A stretch of 64,000 nt of DNA from DATAAP01 sp041690495 (GTDB lineage: Bacteria > Pseudomonadota > Alphaproteobacteria > CACIAM-22H2), in the NCBI GenBank assembly GCA_041690495.1, contig JAWLHE010000006.1:62001-126000 (forward strand), given 5' to 3'. The notes under the pieces were generated by a model. The model had not been told where the DNA came from. It saw only the letters and a list, made by a program, of their open reading frames with translations, and did not search any database. Made by a program: the position numbers and the translations under genes. This document shows positions 44,159 through 54,636 of this stretch, one piece after another. Position 1 is the stretch's first letter. Each line of letters starts with the position of its first letter.

Positions 44159-45058
44159 TCAGTGCGGCGCAGGTTTCCGTGCGGACTGGGTGACCAGCAC
44201 GCCGGACAGAACGACCGCGCCGCCGAGCAGGACGAACGGATCGAGCGCCTCGCCGTAGAGCATGACGCCGGCCGCCGCGATCAGCGGCAGCCGCAGAAAG
44301 TCGAACGGAATGACGCGCGCGACCGGCGCCAGCCGGAACGCCGAGGTGAGGCAATGATGCGCCAGCAGCCCGCACGCGGCCAGCGCCAGGATGAGCGGCA
44401 CGTCGGCCAGTACGATCGGCCGCCAGTCCAGCAGCGCCAGGCCCAGGCCGAGCGGCGTCTGGATCACGCACATCCAGAACGGCACCGAAACCGACGCATC
44501 GGTGCGGCTGAGGACGCGCGTGCAGAGATGGGCGCCCGCATAGGTCAGGGACGCGACCAGCGCGATGAGGATGTCCCACGACATGCCGGCCGGCGACGGC
44601 CGGACGATGGCCAGCGTACCGGCCAGGCCGAGCAGCAGGCCGATCTTCTGCGCGCGATTGGTATGCTCGCCGAGCAGCAGCGCCGCCAGGAGCACCGACC
44701 AGAGCGGCGTCGTGAACTCGACCGCGAACACGGTCGCGAGCGGCAGGACCGTCAGCGCATAGATCCACGTCCACTGGCCGACGAGATGGATGGCATTGCG
44801 GAATAACTGCAGGCGCAGGTTGGCCGTGCGCAGCCGGCGCAGCCCGGCCGCCCCGCCCATGGCTGCGGCGGCGACGATCATCGGCAGGCCGACGCCGCTG
44901 CGCAGGAACAGCATCTGGTAGACCGAGAGCGTGTCGGCGAGCTCGCGGATGCACAGCGCCATGGTCGTGAACGAGAACACGGCGCCCATCATCCAGGCGA
45001 CGCCGCGCCAGTAGGTGCCGGAACCGGTCCGCGGAACCGCCAGGCTCGACTGGGTCAT
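44159..45058 (-). CDS. EamA/DMT-family membrane transporter
   Basis: Drug/metabolite-transporter family protein of 299 residues with ten predicted membrane segments in two EamA repeats (about residues 15-145 and 160-290). Motifs such as FLRSGVGLPMIV and the repeat-end LLLGEHTNRAQKIGLLLG / LYGEALDPFVLLGGAVVLSGV are typical. Substrate unknown; relatives export amino acids or metabolites. It follows folA by nine bases and is likely co-transcribed with thyA-folA. Confidence 0.87.
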   Translation of the reverse strand: MTQSSLAVPRTGSGTYWRGVAWMMGAVFSFTTMALCIRELADTLSVYQMLFLRSGVGLPMIVAAAAMGGAAGLRRLRTANLRLQLFRNAIHLVGQWTWIYALTVLPLATVFAVEFTTPLWSVLLAALLLGEHTNRAQKIGLLLGLAGTLAIVRPSPAGMSWDILIALVASLTYAGAHLCTRVLSRTDASVSVPFWMCVIQTPLGLGLALLDWRPIVLADVPLILALAACGLLAHHCLTSAFRLAPVARVIPFDFLRLPLIAAAGVMLYGEALDPFVLLGGAVVLSGVLVTQSARKPAPH

Positions 45059-45067
45059 CGCGGGTGC

Positions 45068-45553
45068 TTAACGCACCCGCTCGAGCGTGACAAAGCTCAT
45101 TGGCGGGGGGCCGTCATGCCGCTCGCGCGCGGCTTCGCGCCACTGCGCCGGGTCGAGCGGCGGCATGAACGTGTCGCCCTCGGCATCGATATCGATCTCG
45201 GTGAGGTGGATACGGTCGGCGCGCGGCAGGACGAACTCGAAGATCTGCGCGCCGCCGATCACCATCGCCTCGCCGCCGAGCGCGGATTCCCCGGCAAGGC
45301 GCAGCGCTTCCTCGACGTCATAGGCGACGACCACGCCGTCGGCATGAAAGTCGCGGTCGCGAGTGACGACGATATTGAACCGCTTCGGCAGCGCCTTGCC
45401 GATAGAGGCGAAGGTCCGCCGGCCCATGATCACCGGCTTGCCGGTGGTGAGCTGCCGGAAGCGCTTCAGGTCCGCCGGCGCGTGCCACGGCAGCGCGTTG
45501 TTGCGGCCGATGACCCGGTTGCGGGACATTGCGACGACGAGGGCGATGCGCAT
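45068..45553 (-). CDS. folA: Dihydrofolate reductase
   Basis: Reduces dihydrofolate produced by ThyA. The 161-residue product shows the DHFR pattern: N-terminal ALVVAMSRNRVIGRNNALPWH (Met20-loop region), the acidic residue in DLKRF, GKPVIMGRRTF and MVIGGAQIFE. ATG 45553 overlaps the thyA stop (TGATG), so synthesis is coupled to thyA. Confidence 0.96.
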   Translation of the reverse strand: MRIALVVAMSRNRVIGRNNALPWHAPADLKRFRQLTTGKPVIMGRRTFASIGKALPKRFNIVVTRDRDFHADGVVVAYDVEEALRLAGESALGGEAMVIGGAQIFEFVLPRADRIHLTEIDIDAEGDTFMPPLDPAQWREAARERHDGPPPMSFVTLERVR

Positions 45554-46347
45554 CACACGGCAACGGGTGCCGCGATATGCGGATGCGGGTCGTAGCCGAC
45601 GACGCGGAAGTCGTCATACCGGAAACCGAAGATGTCCCTGACCGCCGGATTTATCTCCACGCGCGGCAAGGGCCTCGGCTGGCGCGTCAGCTGAGTCAGC
45701 GCCTGCTCGACGTGATTGAGATAGAGATGCGCGTCGCCGAAGGTGTGGATGAACTCGCCCGGCTGAAGCCCCGTCACCTGCGCCACCATCAGGGTCAGCA
45801 GCGCGTATGACGCGATGTTGAACGGCACGCCGAGGAACACGTCGGCGGAGCGCTGGTAGAGCTGGCACGAGAGCCGCCCGTCGGCGACATAGAACTGGAA
45901 CAGGCAGTGGCAGGGCGGCAGCTTCATCTTGCCTATGTCGGCGACGTTCCACGCGCTGACGATCAGCCGGCGGCTGTCGGGGTTGCGGCGGATCTGGTCG
46001 ATCAGCTCGGCGATCTGGTCGACATGGCGGCCGTCGGGAGTCGGCCAGGCGCGCCACTGGGATCCGTAGACCGGCCCGAGGTCGCCGTCCGCGTCGGCCC
46101 ACTCGTCCCAGATCCGGACCCCGTTCTGCTGCAGGTATCGGACATTGGTGTCGCCCGCCAGGAACCACAGCAGCTCGTGGATGATCGACTTGACGTGCAG
46201 CTTCTTGGTCGTGAGCAGCGGAAAGCCTTCGGCCAGATCGAAGCGCATCTGGTGGCCGAAGATGCTCTTGGTCCCCACCCCGGTCCGGTCGCGCTTGACC
46301 GCCCCCTTGTCAAGGATCAGCTGCAGCAGGTCGTGGTATTGCTTCAT
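45553..46347 (-). CDS. thyA: Thymidylate synthase
   Basis: Methylates dUMP to dTMP with methylene-tetrahydrofolate. The 264 residues match E. coli ThyA in length; the catalytic cysteine is in LPPCHCLFQFYV and the folate/dUMP site in QRSADVFLGVPFNIASYA. It heads thyA-folA-eamA. It diverges from the tmRNA gene; the 120 bases between contain the promoters for both. Confidence 0.97.
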   Translation of the reverse strand: MKQYHDLLQLILDKGAVKRDRTGVGTKSIFGHQMRFDLAEGFPLLTTKKLHVKSIIHELLWFLAGDTNVRYLQQNGVRIWDEWADADGDLGPVYGSQWRAWPTPDGRHVDQIAELIDQIRRNPDSRRLIVSAWNVADIGKMKLPPCHCLFQFYVADGRLSCQLYQRSADVFLGVPFNIASYALLTLMVAQVTGLQPGEFIHTFGDAHLYLNHVEQALTQLTRQPRPLPRVEINPAVRDIFGFRYDDFRVVGYDPHPHIAAPVAV

Positions 46348-46467
46348 GGTGTCCGCGGACTCGTCGTCTTCCGGACTCTACCTTGTCCGCCGGGCGCATC
46401 GCCAGCCGCAACGTTTAACCATCCGCCGCGCCCCCTTCCCCAACCTGCCGGGAATGCCTATATTTTC

Positions 46468-46810
46468 TTTTGTCGGGGCAACCCGACTATGGCGATAAAC
46501 GTCGTGCGTAATAGCCGATGCGGACCCGGGGGCAGTGCCCGGCGCCTCCACCATTCCGGCGGCGATGCGATGGCCGGGTCAGACGTGACCGGGATCGCAG
46601 CACCGCCTTCCCATGGGGGCGAACCAGGATCGACGCGCGGGTAAAGGTGCGATTTTTGCCCGGCATGGTACCGCCGTTATCGGGCCGATCTAGAGATGCC
46701 AACGACAACGTGGCTCTCGCTGCCAAGGCTGCTTAATAACCCTCAACGGGGTTTGTAGCAGAGTAGGCTAGCGCGGTTCGGGGGGCACCGGGCAACAGAA
46801 GCCCCCCACT
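46468..46810 (+). ncRNA. ssrA: Permuted two-piece tmRNA
   Basis: Trans-translation RNA in the alphaproteobacterial circularly permuted form. The acceptor piece comes first: a stem GTCGGG/CCCGAC with a GCAA loop at 46472-46487, and a 3' end CGCCTCC-A-CCA ending at 46553. An excised spacer follows (about 46554-46614). The coding piece starts GGGGGCG at 46615. The two ends pair as a seven-base acceptor stem with G46617 opposite T46547, the G3-U70 pair that specifies alanylation. The tag reading frame 46698-46736 encodes ANDNVALAAKAA followed by TAA TAA. A TATATT at about 46458 is a likely -10. The exact 5' and 3' ends are approximate; a GGGGGGC/GCCCCCC stem near 46780-46807 probably belongs to the 3' region. 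Confidence 0.93.
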
Positions 46811-46843
46811 CGACTCAGCACCTCTCGGGGGAGGAACAGGGTA

Positions 46844-47338
46844 GTGAGCGCCGATCTTCTGCAGTTCGATAAGATGATGGAAGAGGCGCTGCTGCAAGGC
46901 GTGGTCCGCAGGGCCCTCACCGTCTTCGCCGAGCGCGGCATCATCGGCCAGCACCATTTTTACATCACCTTCCGGACCACGGACCCGGCCGTGTCCATGC
47001 CGGATTTCCTGCGCAGCCGCTACACGCCGGAGATGACGATCGTCCTTCAGCACCAGTTCTGGGGCCTCGACGTCGACGACAAGGGCTTTGGCGTCACGCT
47101 GAGCTTCGAGGGCAAGCACGAGCGCCTGGTCGTGCCATGGGGCGCCATCGTCGCCTTCGTCGACCCGTCGGTGCAGTTCGGCCTGCAATTTACCCGTGCC
47201 GAAGCCGGCAAGGCCGAGGAGCCGGCCAAGGCGGAGACGCCGCCGGCCGACGCGCCGCAATCATTGCCCAAGCCGCCGGAACCCGGTGGCGGCGACGACA
47301 ACCGCGTCGTCGCGCTCGACAAATTCCGCAAGAAGTAA
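46844..47338 (+). CDS. sspB: SspB, ClpXP adaptor for ssrA-tagged proteins
   Basis: Alphaproteobacterial-type SspB: 164 residues with a substrate-binding fold (about residues 10-120, RALTVFAERGIIGQHHFYITF, MTIVLQHQFWGLDV) and a flexible Pro/Ala-rich linker. The C-terminal tail, VVALDKFRKK, is the segment expected to dock on ClpX. GTG 46844 is preceded by GGGGAGG. It lies about 35 bases after the tmRNA gene, so the RNA that adds the tag and the adaptor that delivers tagged proteins are adjacent and possibly co-transcribed. Confidence 0.93.
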   Translation: MSADLLQFDKMMEEALLQGVVRRALTVFAERGIIGQHHFYITFRTTDPAVSMPDFLRSRYTPEMTIVLQHQFWGLDVDDKGFGVTLSFEGKHERLVVPWGAIVAFVDPSVQFGLQFTRAEAGKAEEPAKAETPPADAPQSLPKPPEPGGGDDNRVVALDKFRKK

Positions 47339-47388
47339 GCCTCACCACCGCAAAATCCGAAGGAGACCGGGACAACCGGAGCCAGCGC

Positions 47389-49005
<1,617 letters not shown>

Positions 49006-49034
49006 TTGCACGCGGAGGTGAAGTTCGGTTTGAT

Positions 49035-49062
49035 GTAGGGGCGGGTTTAAACCCGCCCCTAC
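49035..49062. repeat. Perfect 28-bp GGGCGGGT palindrome
   Basis: Uninterrupted palindrome GTAGGGGCGGGTTT / AAACCCGCCCCTAC between the class I fumarase and the adenine deaminase gene. It is the cleanest member of the dispersed family. It is 18 bases before the deaminase start, so it could separate the two transcripts or affect translation of the downstream gene. Confidence 0.8.
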
Positions 49063-49079
49063 GCTTTTGAGGGAGTGCG

Positions 49080-50087
49080 ATGGCGGACGGATTGAGCGAC
49101 TTCATCGCCGGCATGCCGAAGGCGGAACTACATCTGCATATCGAGGGCAGCCTCGAGCCGGAGCTCGCTTTCGCGCTCGCGCGCAGGAACGGCGTGCGCC
49201 TGCCCTATCCCTCGGTCGATGCGCTGCGGGCCGCCTATGCGTTCAAGAACCTCCAGAGCTTCCTGGACATCTACTACCAGGGCATGTCGGTGCTGATCCG
49301 CGAGGACGACTTCTACGACCTGACCTGGGCCTATCTCGAGACGGCGCACCGCCAGAACGTCGTCCATACGGAAATCTTCTTCGATCCGCAGGGCCACACG
49401 TCGCGCGGCGTGCCGTTCAGGGACATCGTCACCGGCATACGCCGCGCGCTTTCTGATGCCGAGACGAAATTCGGAATCACCTCGCGGCTGATCATGTGCT
49501 TCCTGCGCCACCTCGACGAGGACGACGCCCAGCGCATACTCGACGAGGCGCTGAAGTTCAGGGACTGGATCGTCGGCGTCGGCCTCGATTCCTCGGAGAC
49601 GGGGCACCCGCCACGCAAGTTCGAGCGCGTGTTCCGCCGTGCGCGCGATGCAGGCTTTCGCGCCGTCGCCCATGCCGGCGAGGAAGGCCCGCCCGAGTAC
49701 ATCTGGGAGGCGCTCGACCTGCTCGGCGCCGAGCGCATCGACCATGGCGTGCGCGCGCTCGAGGACAAGGCGCTCGTCCGCCGCCTCGCCGCCGACAGAA
49801 CCACGCTGACCGTGTGCCCGCTCTCGAACGTGCGGCTCTGCGTGTTCGACGACATCCGGCGCCATCCGCTTCGCACAATGCTCGAAAGTGGGCTCGCCGC
49901 CACGGTGAATTCCGACGATCCCGCCTATTTCGGCGGGTACGTGAACGAAAACTTCGTCGAGACGAGCGTCGCGCTGGCGCTGACGAAGCAGCATCTCGAC
50001 CAGCTCGCGCGCAATGCCTTCGCCGGCGCGTTCATCCCGGAAGCGAACCGGCAGACCCTGCTCGCGCAGCTCGAATCATACACCTGA
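49080..50087 (+). CDS. Adenine deaminase (adenosine-deaminase family)
   Basis: Zinc-dependent purine deaminase of 335 residues. Metal and catalytic motifs are in order: HLHIEGSLEPE (about residues 17-27), HAGEEGPPEYIWEAL, DHGVRALED and NSDDPAYFGGYV. The segment GLDSSETGHPPRKFERVF is typical of the adenine- rather than adenosine-specific subgroup (Aah1/bacterial Ade type), so adenine to hypoxanthine is the likely reaction. ATG 49080 has GGGAG nearby. The next gene starts eight bases after the stop. Confidence 0.9.
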   Translation: MADGLSDFIAGMPKAELHLHIEGSLEPELAFALARRNGVRLPYPSVDALRAAYAFKNLQSFLDIYYQGMSVLIREDDFYDLTWAYLETAHRQNVVHTEIFFDPQGHTSRGVPFRDIVTGIRRALSDAETKFGITSRLIMCFLRHLDEDDAQRILDEALKFRDWIVGVGLDSSETGHPPRKFERVFRRARDAGFRAVAHAGEEGPPEYIWEALDLLGAERIDHGVRALEDKALVRRLAADRTTLTVCPLSNVRLCVFDDIRRHPLRTMLESGLAATVNSDDPAYFGGYVNENFVETSVALALTKQHLDQLARNAFAGAFIPEANRQTLLAQLESYT

Positions 50088-50094
50088 GTCGGCC

Positions 50095-50484
50095 GTGCGC
50101 GAGGCCTCCGATTTCGTCGCCAACGTGCTCGACCTGCTGGCGCCGTGGGGCGGCGTGTCGGCGCGGCGGATGTTCGGTGGCCACGGGCTCTATCGCCATG
50201 GATTGATGTTCGCGATCGTCTCGGACGACATCCTCTACTTCAAGGCTGACAACGGAAACCGCGGCGGATTCGAAAAGGCGGGAATGGAGCCCTTCACATA
50301 CGAACGCAAGAACCGGACCGTGGCGCTGTCCTACTGGGAAGCGCCGTCCGAGCTGTTCGACGATCCCGACGCGATGATCGCCTGGGCCAAACAGGCTTTC
50401 GCCGCAGCGTCGCGCGCGAAGGTTCCGGACAAGCCCCTGAGATCGCGCCCGAAACTGGCCCCGCCGAACATTACGAAGAATTAA
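50095..50484 (+). CDS. TfoX N-terminal domain protein
   Basis: Small 129-residue protein matching the TfoX/Sxy N-terminal domain (GGVSARRMFGGHGLYRHGLMFAIVSDDILYFK, about residues 17-48; then FTYERKNRTVALSYWEAP). The family includes competence regulators, but short stand-alone forms are widespread and uncharacterised. GTG 50095 is chosen because it starts eight bases after the deaminase stop and matches the domain; the frame is open further into the upstream gene. Confidence 0.82.
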   Translation: MREASDFVANVLDLLAPWGGVSARRMFGGHGLYRHGLMFAIVSDDILYFKADNGNRGGFEKAGMEPFTYERKNRTVALSYWEAPSELFDDPDAMIAWAKQAFAAASRAKVPDKPLRSRPKLAPPNITKN

Positions 50485-50582
50485 TCCGGCGGCAAGATCG
50501 CCGCCATCGCCACGTCAATATTCCTTGGGAAGAGACTGCACGTAGGTCCGTGCGTCATTGGTTTCACCTGAGGGAGTTCCAC

Positions 50583-52070
50583 ATGTTCCGATCTGCTTTG
50601 ATGGCGCGAGCGCCCGAGGCGGACGACCGCAAGCCCCGGCGCGCCGTCGCGCGCGGCGCCGCAACCTTCGCGGTCATCGCCGTCCTGCTCTCGAGCCCGT
50701 TCGCTTACGCCAGGCCGGCACCCGACGGTTTCGCCGATCTCGCCGAGAAGGTGACGCCGGCCGTCGTCAACATCTCCACGACCCAGAATGTCGATCGCGC
50801 TCCCGGCCGGCTGCCGCAGTTCCCGTTCCCGCCGGGCTCGCCGTTCGAGGAGTTCATGAAGCGCTTCTTCGACCAGCAGAACTTCCCGTCCGGCCCCGCG
50901 AAAATGACGGCTCTCGGCTCCGGGTTCATCATCGACGCATCGGGCTACGTGGTGACAAACAATCACGTCGTCGGCGAGGCTGACAGGATCGACGCCACCC
51001 TGACCGATGGCCGCAAGTTCGATGCGAAGATCATCGGCCGCGACGAGAAGACGGACCTGGCCCTGCTCAAGATCAACTCCGATGAGCCGCTGCCTTTCGT
51101 CGAGTTCGGCGATTCGGATCGGGCGCGCGTCGGCGACTGGGTCATGGCCGTCGGCAACCCGTTCGGCCTCGGCGGCACCGTGACGGCCGGCATCATCTCG
51201 GCACGCGGCCGCGACATCCGCTCGGGTCCCTATGACGACTTCCTGCAGATCGACGCCGCCATCAACCGCGGCAATTCGGGTGGTCCGATCTTCGGCATGG
51301 ACGGCCAGGTTCTCGGCGTGAACACTGCGATCTATTCGCCGAACGGCGGCAGCGTCGGCATCGGCTTCGCGATTCCCGCCTCGATCGCCAAGTCTGTCAT
51401 CGGCGAGCTGCGCGAGCACGGCCGAGTCGACCGCGGCTGGCTTGGTGTCCAGATCCAGGAGGTCACGCCGGAGATCGCGTCTGCGCTCGGGCTCGACACG
51501 ACGAAAGGCGCTCTCGTCTCCGCCGTGAATCCGGACGGCCCCGCGGCCAAGGCCGGAATCAGGCAAGGCGATGTAATCGTCGCGGTGGGCGAGCATGAGA
51601 TCGATCGCCTCAAGGATCTGCCGCTGCTCATCGCGAACCGGAAGGCCGGCGAGGAGATCGCGATCACGGTCTGGCGCGGTGGCGACAAGCGTGAGCTTCA
51701 GGCCACCATCGGCAATATGCCGAAAGATCAGGTCGCGCGCGCAGGCAGTGGCCCGGGCAAGGGGCCGGAGGCCGGAGAGCTTGGCCTCGCGCTCGCCCCG
51801 TTGACGCCCGAACTGCGGCAGCGCTTCGGCCTGGGCGAGAACGTCACGGGAGTCGTCGTAACGGCAGTGGGGCCGGACAGCCCGGCGGCCGAGATCGGCA
51901 TGCGGCCGGGCGATGTGGTGCTGAAGGTGAATCAGCAGGCCGTCACCGGCCCGCAGCAGATCGCCGAGCAGGTCAAGAAGGCCCGCGAGGCCGGCCGCAA
52001 CTCGGTCATGCTTCTGGTCGTCCGTGGCGACGTCCAGCGATTCGTAGCGGTACCGCTCGGCAAGGCTTAA
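50583..52070 (+). CDS. Second DegP/HtrA-type serine protease
   Basis: Paralogue of the degP at 30.7 kb; 495 residues. N-terminal export signal (about residues 23-43, ending AYA), protease domain with triad H128, D158 and S232 (RGNSGGP), and two PDZ domains (about residues 300-375 and 400-490). ATG 50583 has GGGAG nine bases upstream. It is followed by a small membrane protein and an OmpR/EnvZ-type pair on the same strand. This degP-plus-two-component layout is known in alphaproteobacteria and implies control of envelope proteolysis by that pair. Confidence 0.93.
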   Translation: MFRSALMARAPEADDRKPRRAVARGAATFAVIAVLLSSPFAYARPAPDGFADLAEKVTPAVVNISTTQNVDRAPGRLPQFPFPPGSPFEEFMKRFFDQQNFPSGPAKMTALGSGFIIDASGYVVTNNHVVGEADRIDATLTDGRKFDAKIIGRDEKTDLALLKINSDEPLPFVEFGDSDRARVGDWVMAVGNPFGLGGTVTAGIISARGRDIRSGPYDDFLQIDAAINRGNSGGPIFGMDGQVLGVNTAIYSPNGGSVGIGFAIPASIAKSVIGELREHGRVDRGWLGVQIQEVTPEIASALGLDTTKGALVSAVNPDGPAAKAGIRQGDVIVAVGEHEIDRLKDLPLLIANRKAGEEIAITVWRGGDKRELQATIGNMPKDQVARAGSGPGKGPEAGELGLALAPLTPELRQRFGLGENVTGVVVTAVGPDSPAAEIGMRPGDVVLKVNQQAVTGPQQIAEQVKKAREAGRNSVMLLVVRGDVQRFVAVPLGKA

Positions 52071-52077
52071 CTCTAAA

Positions 52078-52107
52078 GTGGGGCTGGCCGGTGTGGCCGG
52101 CCCCTAC
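52078..52107. repeat. Palindrome after second degP
   Basis: GTGGGGCTGGCC / GGCCGGCCCCTAC with a short loop, eight bases after the protease stop. It has the same GTNGGGGC...GCCCCTAC frame as the dispersed family, with a different core. A probable terminator or processing site before the small membrane protein gene. Confidence 0.55.
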
Positions 52108-52123
52108 TCTTCCGGAGAGTCGA

Positions 52124-52435
52124 ATGCACCCGAACATGGCTGCGGCGTTTTCTGCATATATGTTTCGCGCAATTCAGGCGAGTTTATCCATGCCGCCGCT
52201 CGTAGCGCGCATCGTCTATGCAGGCGCACTGCTGGTCGCGATCCCGATCGCGATCGTCACTTTCCTGCTCACGCTTTTGAGCGCCGCCGTCCTGCTCCTC
52301 GTGGCGCGGTGGCGGCGCGACCCGCCGACCGCGCACCGCGAAGGCCCGGTCGTAATCGAGGGCGAATACTCCGTGGTCGCCGAGCCGCCCGAGGACGAAG
52401 CCGAGCGCGCGCGGCGCGTCACCAGAAATCGCTGA
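52124..52435 (+). CDS. Small uncharacterised membrane protein
   Basis: Hypothetical protein of 103 residues with one long or two short membrane segments (about residues 28-62, IVYAGALLVAIPIAIVTFLL then TLLSAAVLLLVA) followed by a charged cytoplasmic tail rich in Arg, Glu and Pro. ATG 52124 is preceded by GGAGAG; later Met codons are possible starts. It lies between the second degP and the response regulator gene, 28 bases before the latter, and may act with that envelope-stress set. No family recognised. Confidence 0.55.
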   Translation: MHPNMAAAFSAYMFRAIQASLSMPPLVARIVYAGALLVAIPIAIVTFLLTLLSAAVLLLVARWRRDPPTAHREGPVVIEGEYSVVAEPPEDEAERARRVTRNR

Positions 52436-52463
52436 CGCAACCCGCTTCGCAGTCGCACCGCAC

Positions 52464-53141
52464 ATGCGCATCCTGGTCATCGAGGACGATCCCGATGCCG
52501 CGCGCTACCTCGTCAAGGGCCTGAACGAGAACGGCCATACCGTCGACCATGCGGCGAACGGCAAGGACGGCCTGTTCCTGGCAATGACCGAGAATCACGA
52601 CGTGATGGTCGTCGATCGCATGCTGCCCGAGATCAACGGACTGGCGATCATCGAGGCGATTCGTGCCGCCGGAAAGAAGACGCCGGTCCTGATCCTGAGC
52701 GCGCTTGGCGAGGTCGACGAGCGCGTCCGCGGCCTGCGCGCCGGCGGCGACGACTATCTCACCAAGCCGTTCGCGTTCGCGGAGCTTCTCGCGCGCCTCG
52801 ACGCGCTGATGCGGCGCGGCTCTGCGGCGACCCAGAAGACGAAGCTGCAGGTCGGCGACCTCGAGATGGACCTGCTCGCGCGCACGGTCGTGCGCGGCGG
52901 CCGGTCGATCGATCTGCAGCCGCGCGAGTTCCGCCTGCTCGAATATCTGATGCGCCACGCGGGCCATGTCGTCACCCGGACCATGCTGCTCGAGAACGTC
53001 TGGGATTACCATTTCGACCCGCAGACCAACGTCATCGACGTGCATATCAGCCGCCTGCGCCAGAAGATCGACAAGGGCTTCGACTACCCGCTACTCCAGA
53101 CGATTCGCGGCGCGGGATACAGCCTGCGTCCGCAACGCTGA
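52464..53141 (+). CDS. OmpR-family response regulator
   Basis: Two-component response regulator, 225 residues: receiver domain (1-115) with acidic pocket D8/D9, phosphoacceptor D51 (VVDRMLPE) and K101 (YLTKPF), then a winged-helix DNA-binding domain (about residues 128-222, LQPREFRLLEYLMRHAG, TNVIDVHISRLRQKID). It lies 24 bases before the histidine kinase gene and downstream of degP-like and membrane genes. Likely role is control of an envelope-stress set, probably including the upstream protease, by analogy with CpxR-type systems. Confidence 0.95.
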   Translation: MRILVIEDDPDAARYLVKGLNENGHTVDHAANGKDGLFLAMTENHDVMVVDRMLPEINGLAIIEAIRAAGKKTPVLILSALGEVDERVRGLRAGGDDYLTKPFAFAELLARLDALMRRGSAATQKTKLQVGDLEMDLLARTVVRGGRSIDLQPREFRLLEYLMRHAGHVVTRTMLLENVWDYHFDPQTNVIDVHISRLRQKIDKGFDYPLLQTIRGAGYSLRPQR

Positions 53142-53165
53142 TCCGCCCGCGGACGCCGCGCGGAC

Positions 53166-54590
53166 ATGACGATGTCGCCGAGCCGGCTGCTGCGAACCTC
53201 GACGTTCCGGCTGGCGCTCATCTACATGGCGCTGTTCGGCGTGTCGGTCCTGCTTCTGCTCGGATTCATCTACTTCACTACCGCGGGCTATGTGAGCCGC
53301 CAGACAGACGAGGCGATTCTCGCCGAGGTCTCCAGCCTCGCCGAGCAATATCGCCAGCGCGGCCTCGACGGCCTCGCCTCGACCATCGCGCAGCGCGCGG
53401 CGCGGAATCCGCGCGGCCATGCCGTCTATCTCCTGCTCGACCCCATCGGCCGCCGGATCGCCGGCAATCTCGACCGCTGGCCGACCGAATTCGGCGGCGA
53501 CGAGCGCTGGATCGATTTCTTCATTCAGGATCCCGATTCGCCGCGCCGCGACAGCTACCGGGCGCGGGGGCACAAGATCGCCTTGCCTGGCGGCTTCCAG
53601 CTTCTCGTCGGCCAAGACGTGCAGGAGCAGCAGCGGCTGCGGCAGCTCACGATCGAGGCTCTGACGTGGGGCACGGCGCTCACATTCGCGCTGGCGCTGA
53701 TCGGCGGCGCACTCATGAGCCGGGCCACGCTGCAGCGGGTCGAAGCGATCAACCGCACCAGCCGCGAGATCATCGGGGGACATCTCGGTCGGCGTATCCC
53801 CACCCGCGGCACCGGAGACGAGTTCGACCAGCTCGCGCAGAACCTGAACGCGATGCTCGACCAGATCGAGCTTCTGATGTCCAGCATCCGCCAGGTTTCC
53901 GACAATGTCGCCCACGACCTTCGAAGCCCTCTCACCCGCCTGCGCAGCCGGCTCGAGCTTGCCCGCCTGCAGACCGGGGACGCGGACCGGGGCGCGCTGA
54001 TCGACGAGCTGATAAGCGACGTCGACATGCTGCTGTCGACATTCAATGCGCTGCTGCGGATCGCCGAGATCGAGTCGGGCAATCGCCGCGCCGGGTTCGC
54101 CGCGGTGGAGATGGAGCCGCTGGTGCGCGACGCGATCGAGCTCTACGAGCCGGTTGCCCAGGAGAAGCGGCAAAGCATCGATGCCCGCCTGGCCAAGGGA
54201 CTGAGCGTCGTCGGCGATCGCCACCTGCTCTCCCAGGCGGTTGCCAATCTTCTGGACAATGCCATCAAGTACAGCCCGCCCGGCGGAAGCATCGTCGTTT
54301 CAACCGAGGATAGCGGCAACGGTGCGGTTCTTTCGGTAAGCGACAGCGGACCGGGTATTCCCCCGGAATTTCGCGACAAGGTTCTCGAGCGGTTCTTTCG
54401 GCTCGAGGCGAGCCGCAGCAGCCCGGGCAGCGGGCTCGGGCTGAGCCTCGTCGCTGCCGTGGCCAAGCTGCATGGCGCGCGGCTGCATTTCGAGGACAAC
54501 AATCCGGGATTGCGGGTCGTCTTGGCTTTTCCGGAGGAGGCGGGCATTCACCATGTCGGTCAGCGCGCGGGGCGCGGGCGCCGTATATAA
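53166..54590 (+). CDS. Sensor histidine kinase
   Basis: Membrane histidine kinase of 474 residues. Two transmembrane segments (about residues 15-40 and 165-183) flank a periplasmic sensor of about 125 residues. HAMP follows (about 184-237), then HisKA with H250 (NVAHDLRSPL), and a HATPase domain with N box NLLDNAIKYSPPGG, G1 DSGPGIP and G2 GSGLGLSLVAAVAKLHG. Partner of the upstream response regulator. The signal it senses is unknown. The next gene, fumC, starts 46 bases downstream. Confidence 0.95.
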   Translation: MTMSPSRLLRTSTFRLALIYMALFGVSVLLLLGFIYFTTAGYVSRQTDEAILAEVSSLAEQYRQRGLDGLASTIAQRAARNPRGHAVYLLLDPIGRRIAGNLDRWPTEFGGDERWIDFFIQDPDSPRRDSYRARGHKIALPGGFQLLVGQDVQEQQRLRQLTIEALTWGTALTFALALIGGALMSRATLQRVEAINRTSREIIGGHLGRRIPTRGTGDEFDQLAQNLNAMLDQIELLMSSIRQVSDNVAHDLRSPLTRLRSRLELARLQTGDADRGALIDELISDVDMLLSTFNALLRIAEIESGNRRAGFAAVEMEPLVRDAIELYEPVAQEKRQSIDARLAKGLSVVGDRHLLSQAVANLLDNAIKYSPPGGSIVVSTEDSGNGAVLSVSDSGPGIPPEFRDKVLERFFRLEASRSSPGSGLGLSLVAAVAKLHGARLHFEDNNPGLRVVLAFPEEAGIHHVGQRAGRGRRI

Positions 54591-54636
54591 TAGCAGGCGC
54601 GTGGCGACCGCGACGCACGGCCTGGGAGAGTTCGTT

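Noticed and set aside
47137..47388. N-terminal extension of the class I fumarase frame into sspB.
   Set aside because: The extension runs in another frame through sspB and is not fumarase-like; the ATG at 47389 has its own GGAG site and gives the usual length.
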